A stretch of 36,425 nt of DNA from a virus. The notes under the pieces were generated by a model. That model was not told the origin of the DNA, did not search any database, and saw only the letters and a program-made list of their open reading frames with translations. The translations under genes and the position numbers were made by a program. The first letter of the stretch is position 1. The number at the start of each line of letters is the position of its first letter. Below are positions 36,324 through 36,425 of this stretch, one piece after another. The stretch lies in IMG/VR virus record IMGVR_UViG_3300009163_000092, positions 1 to 36,425 of that record; one strand, given 5' to 3'.

Positions 36324-36425
36324 CCCCCCCCCCCCCCCCCCCCCCCTCTTTTTTTTTTTTCCCACATAGATTTTTTCGTGAACAAAAAAAAAAACCCGCC
36401 CCCCCCACCGCGGATGTCAGGCACC
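36324..36425. other. Homopolymer-rich right end, likely artefact
   Basis: A run of 23 C (36324-36346), 12 T (36349-36360), then further T, A and C runs. The left end shows matching runs (13 A at 8-20, 18 C at 60-77). Nothing coding is supported. Confidence 0.7.

Overview
The window looks like an essentially complete genome of a temperate podovirus (short-tailed, P22-type virion) of a Gram-negative, probably proteobacterial, host. The grounds are a P22-type portal, scaffold, coat and tail-accessory gene set, a PBSX-type large terminase, a two-component Rz/Rz1 spanin (which needs an outer membrane), an integrase/excisionase pair and a lambda-like immunity region. The exact host cannot be named from the sequence.

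Layout. Positions 1-850 hold the immunity switch: a Cro-like gene on the minus strand running to the left edge, a short repressor gene on the plus strand, and two operator clusters built on the motif ACGGG-NN-CCCGT. One cluster lies between cro and the repressor. The other lies inside a PL-like promoter (TTGACA-17-TAGAGT). Positions 884-7546 (+) are the PL-type operon: small early proteins, an ERF annealing protein, an SSB-like protein with an acidic tip, a YbcO/DUF1364 protein, a DUF551 protein, a cytosine-methyltransferase-like protein, a PAPS-reductase-like PP-loop protein, excisionase, integrase, and a recombination/attP candidate region followed by small genes.

Positions 36184-31384 (-) are the PR-type operon, read from the right edge leftward: small regulators, an O-like replication protein with three 10-bp iterons inside its gene (candidate origin), a T7-type primase-helicase, a chain of tightly coupled small genes including a PD-(D/E)XK nuclease and three micro-genes, and a P22-type Q antiterminator. 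Q is followed by its own terminator, a structured 190-bp leader, and a second strong terminator directly before the first late gene. The late operon (31133-7641, -) starts with six short or beta-rich proteins, then small and large terminase, portal, scaffold, coat, a glycosyltransferase and methyltransferase pair, tail accessory factors, a cupin, three ejection proteins, tailspike and the lysis cassette (holin candidates, an endolysin that seems to begin at AUU, Rz/Rz1).

How it works together. The repressor shuts PL and PR. When it is lost, PR leads to replication and Q, and Q is expected to allow transcription past the leader terminator into the 23-kb late operon. One gene (12823-13065, +) lies against the late operon and looks like a moron. 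Both window ends carry long homopolymer runs that look like assembly or base-calling artefacts, so the cro C-terminus and the end sequences should not be trusted.
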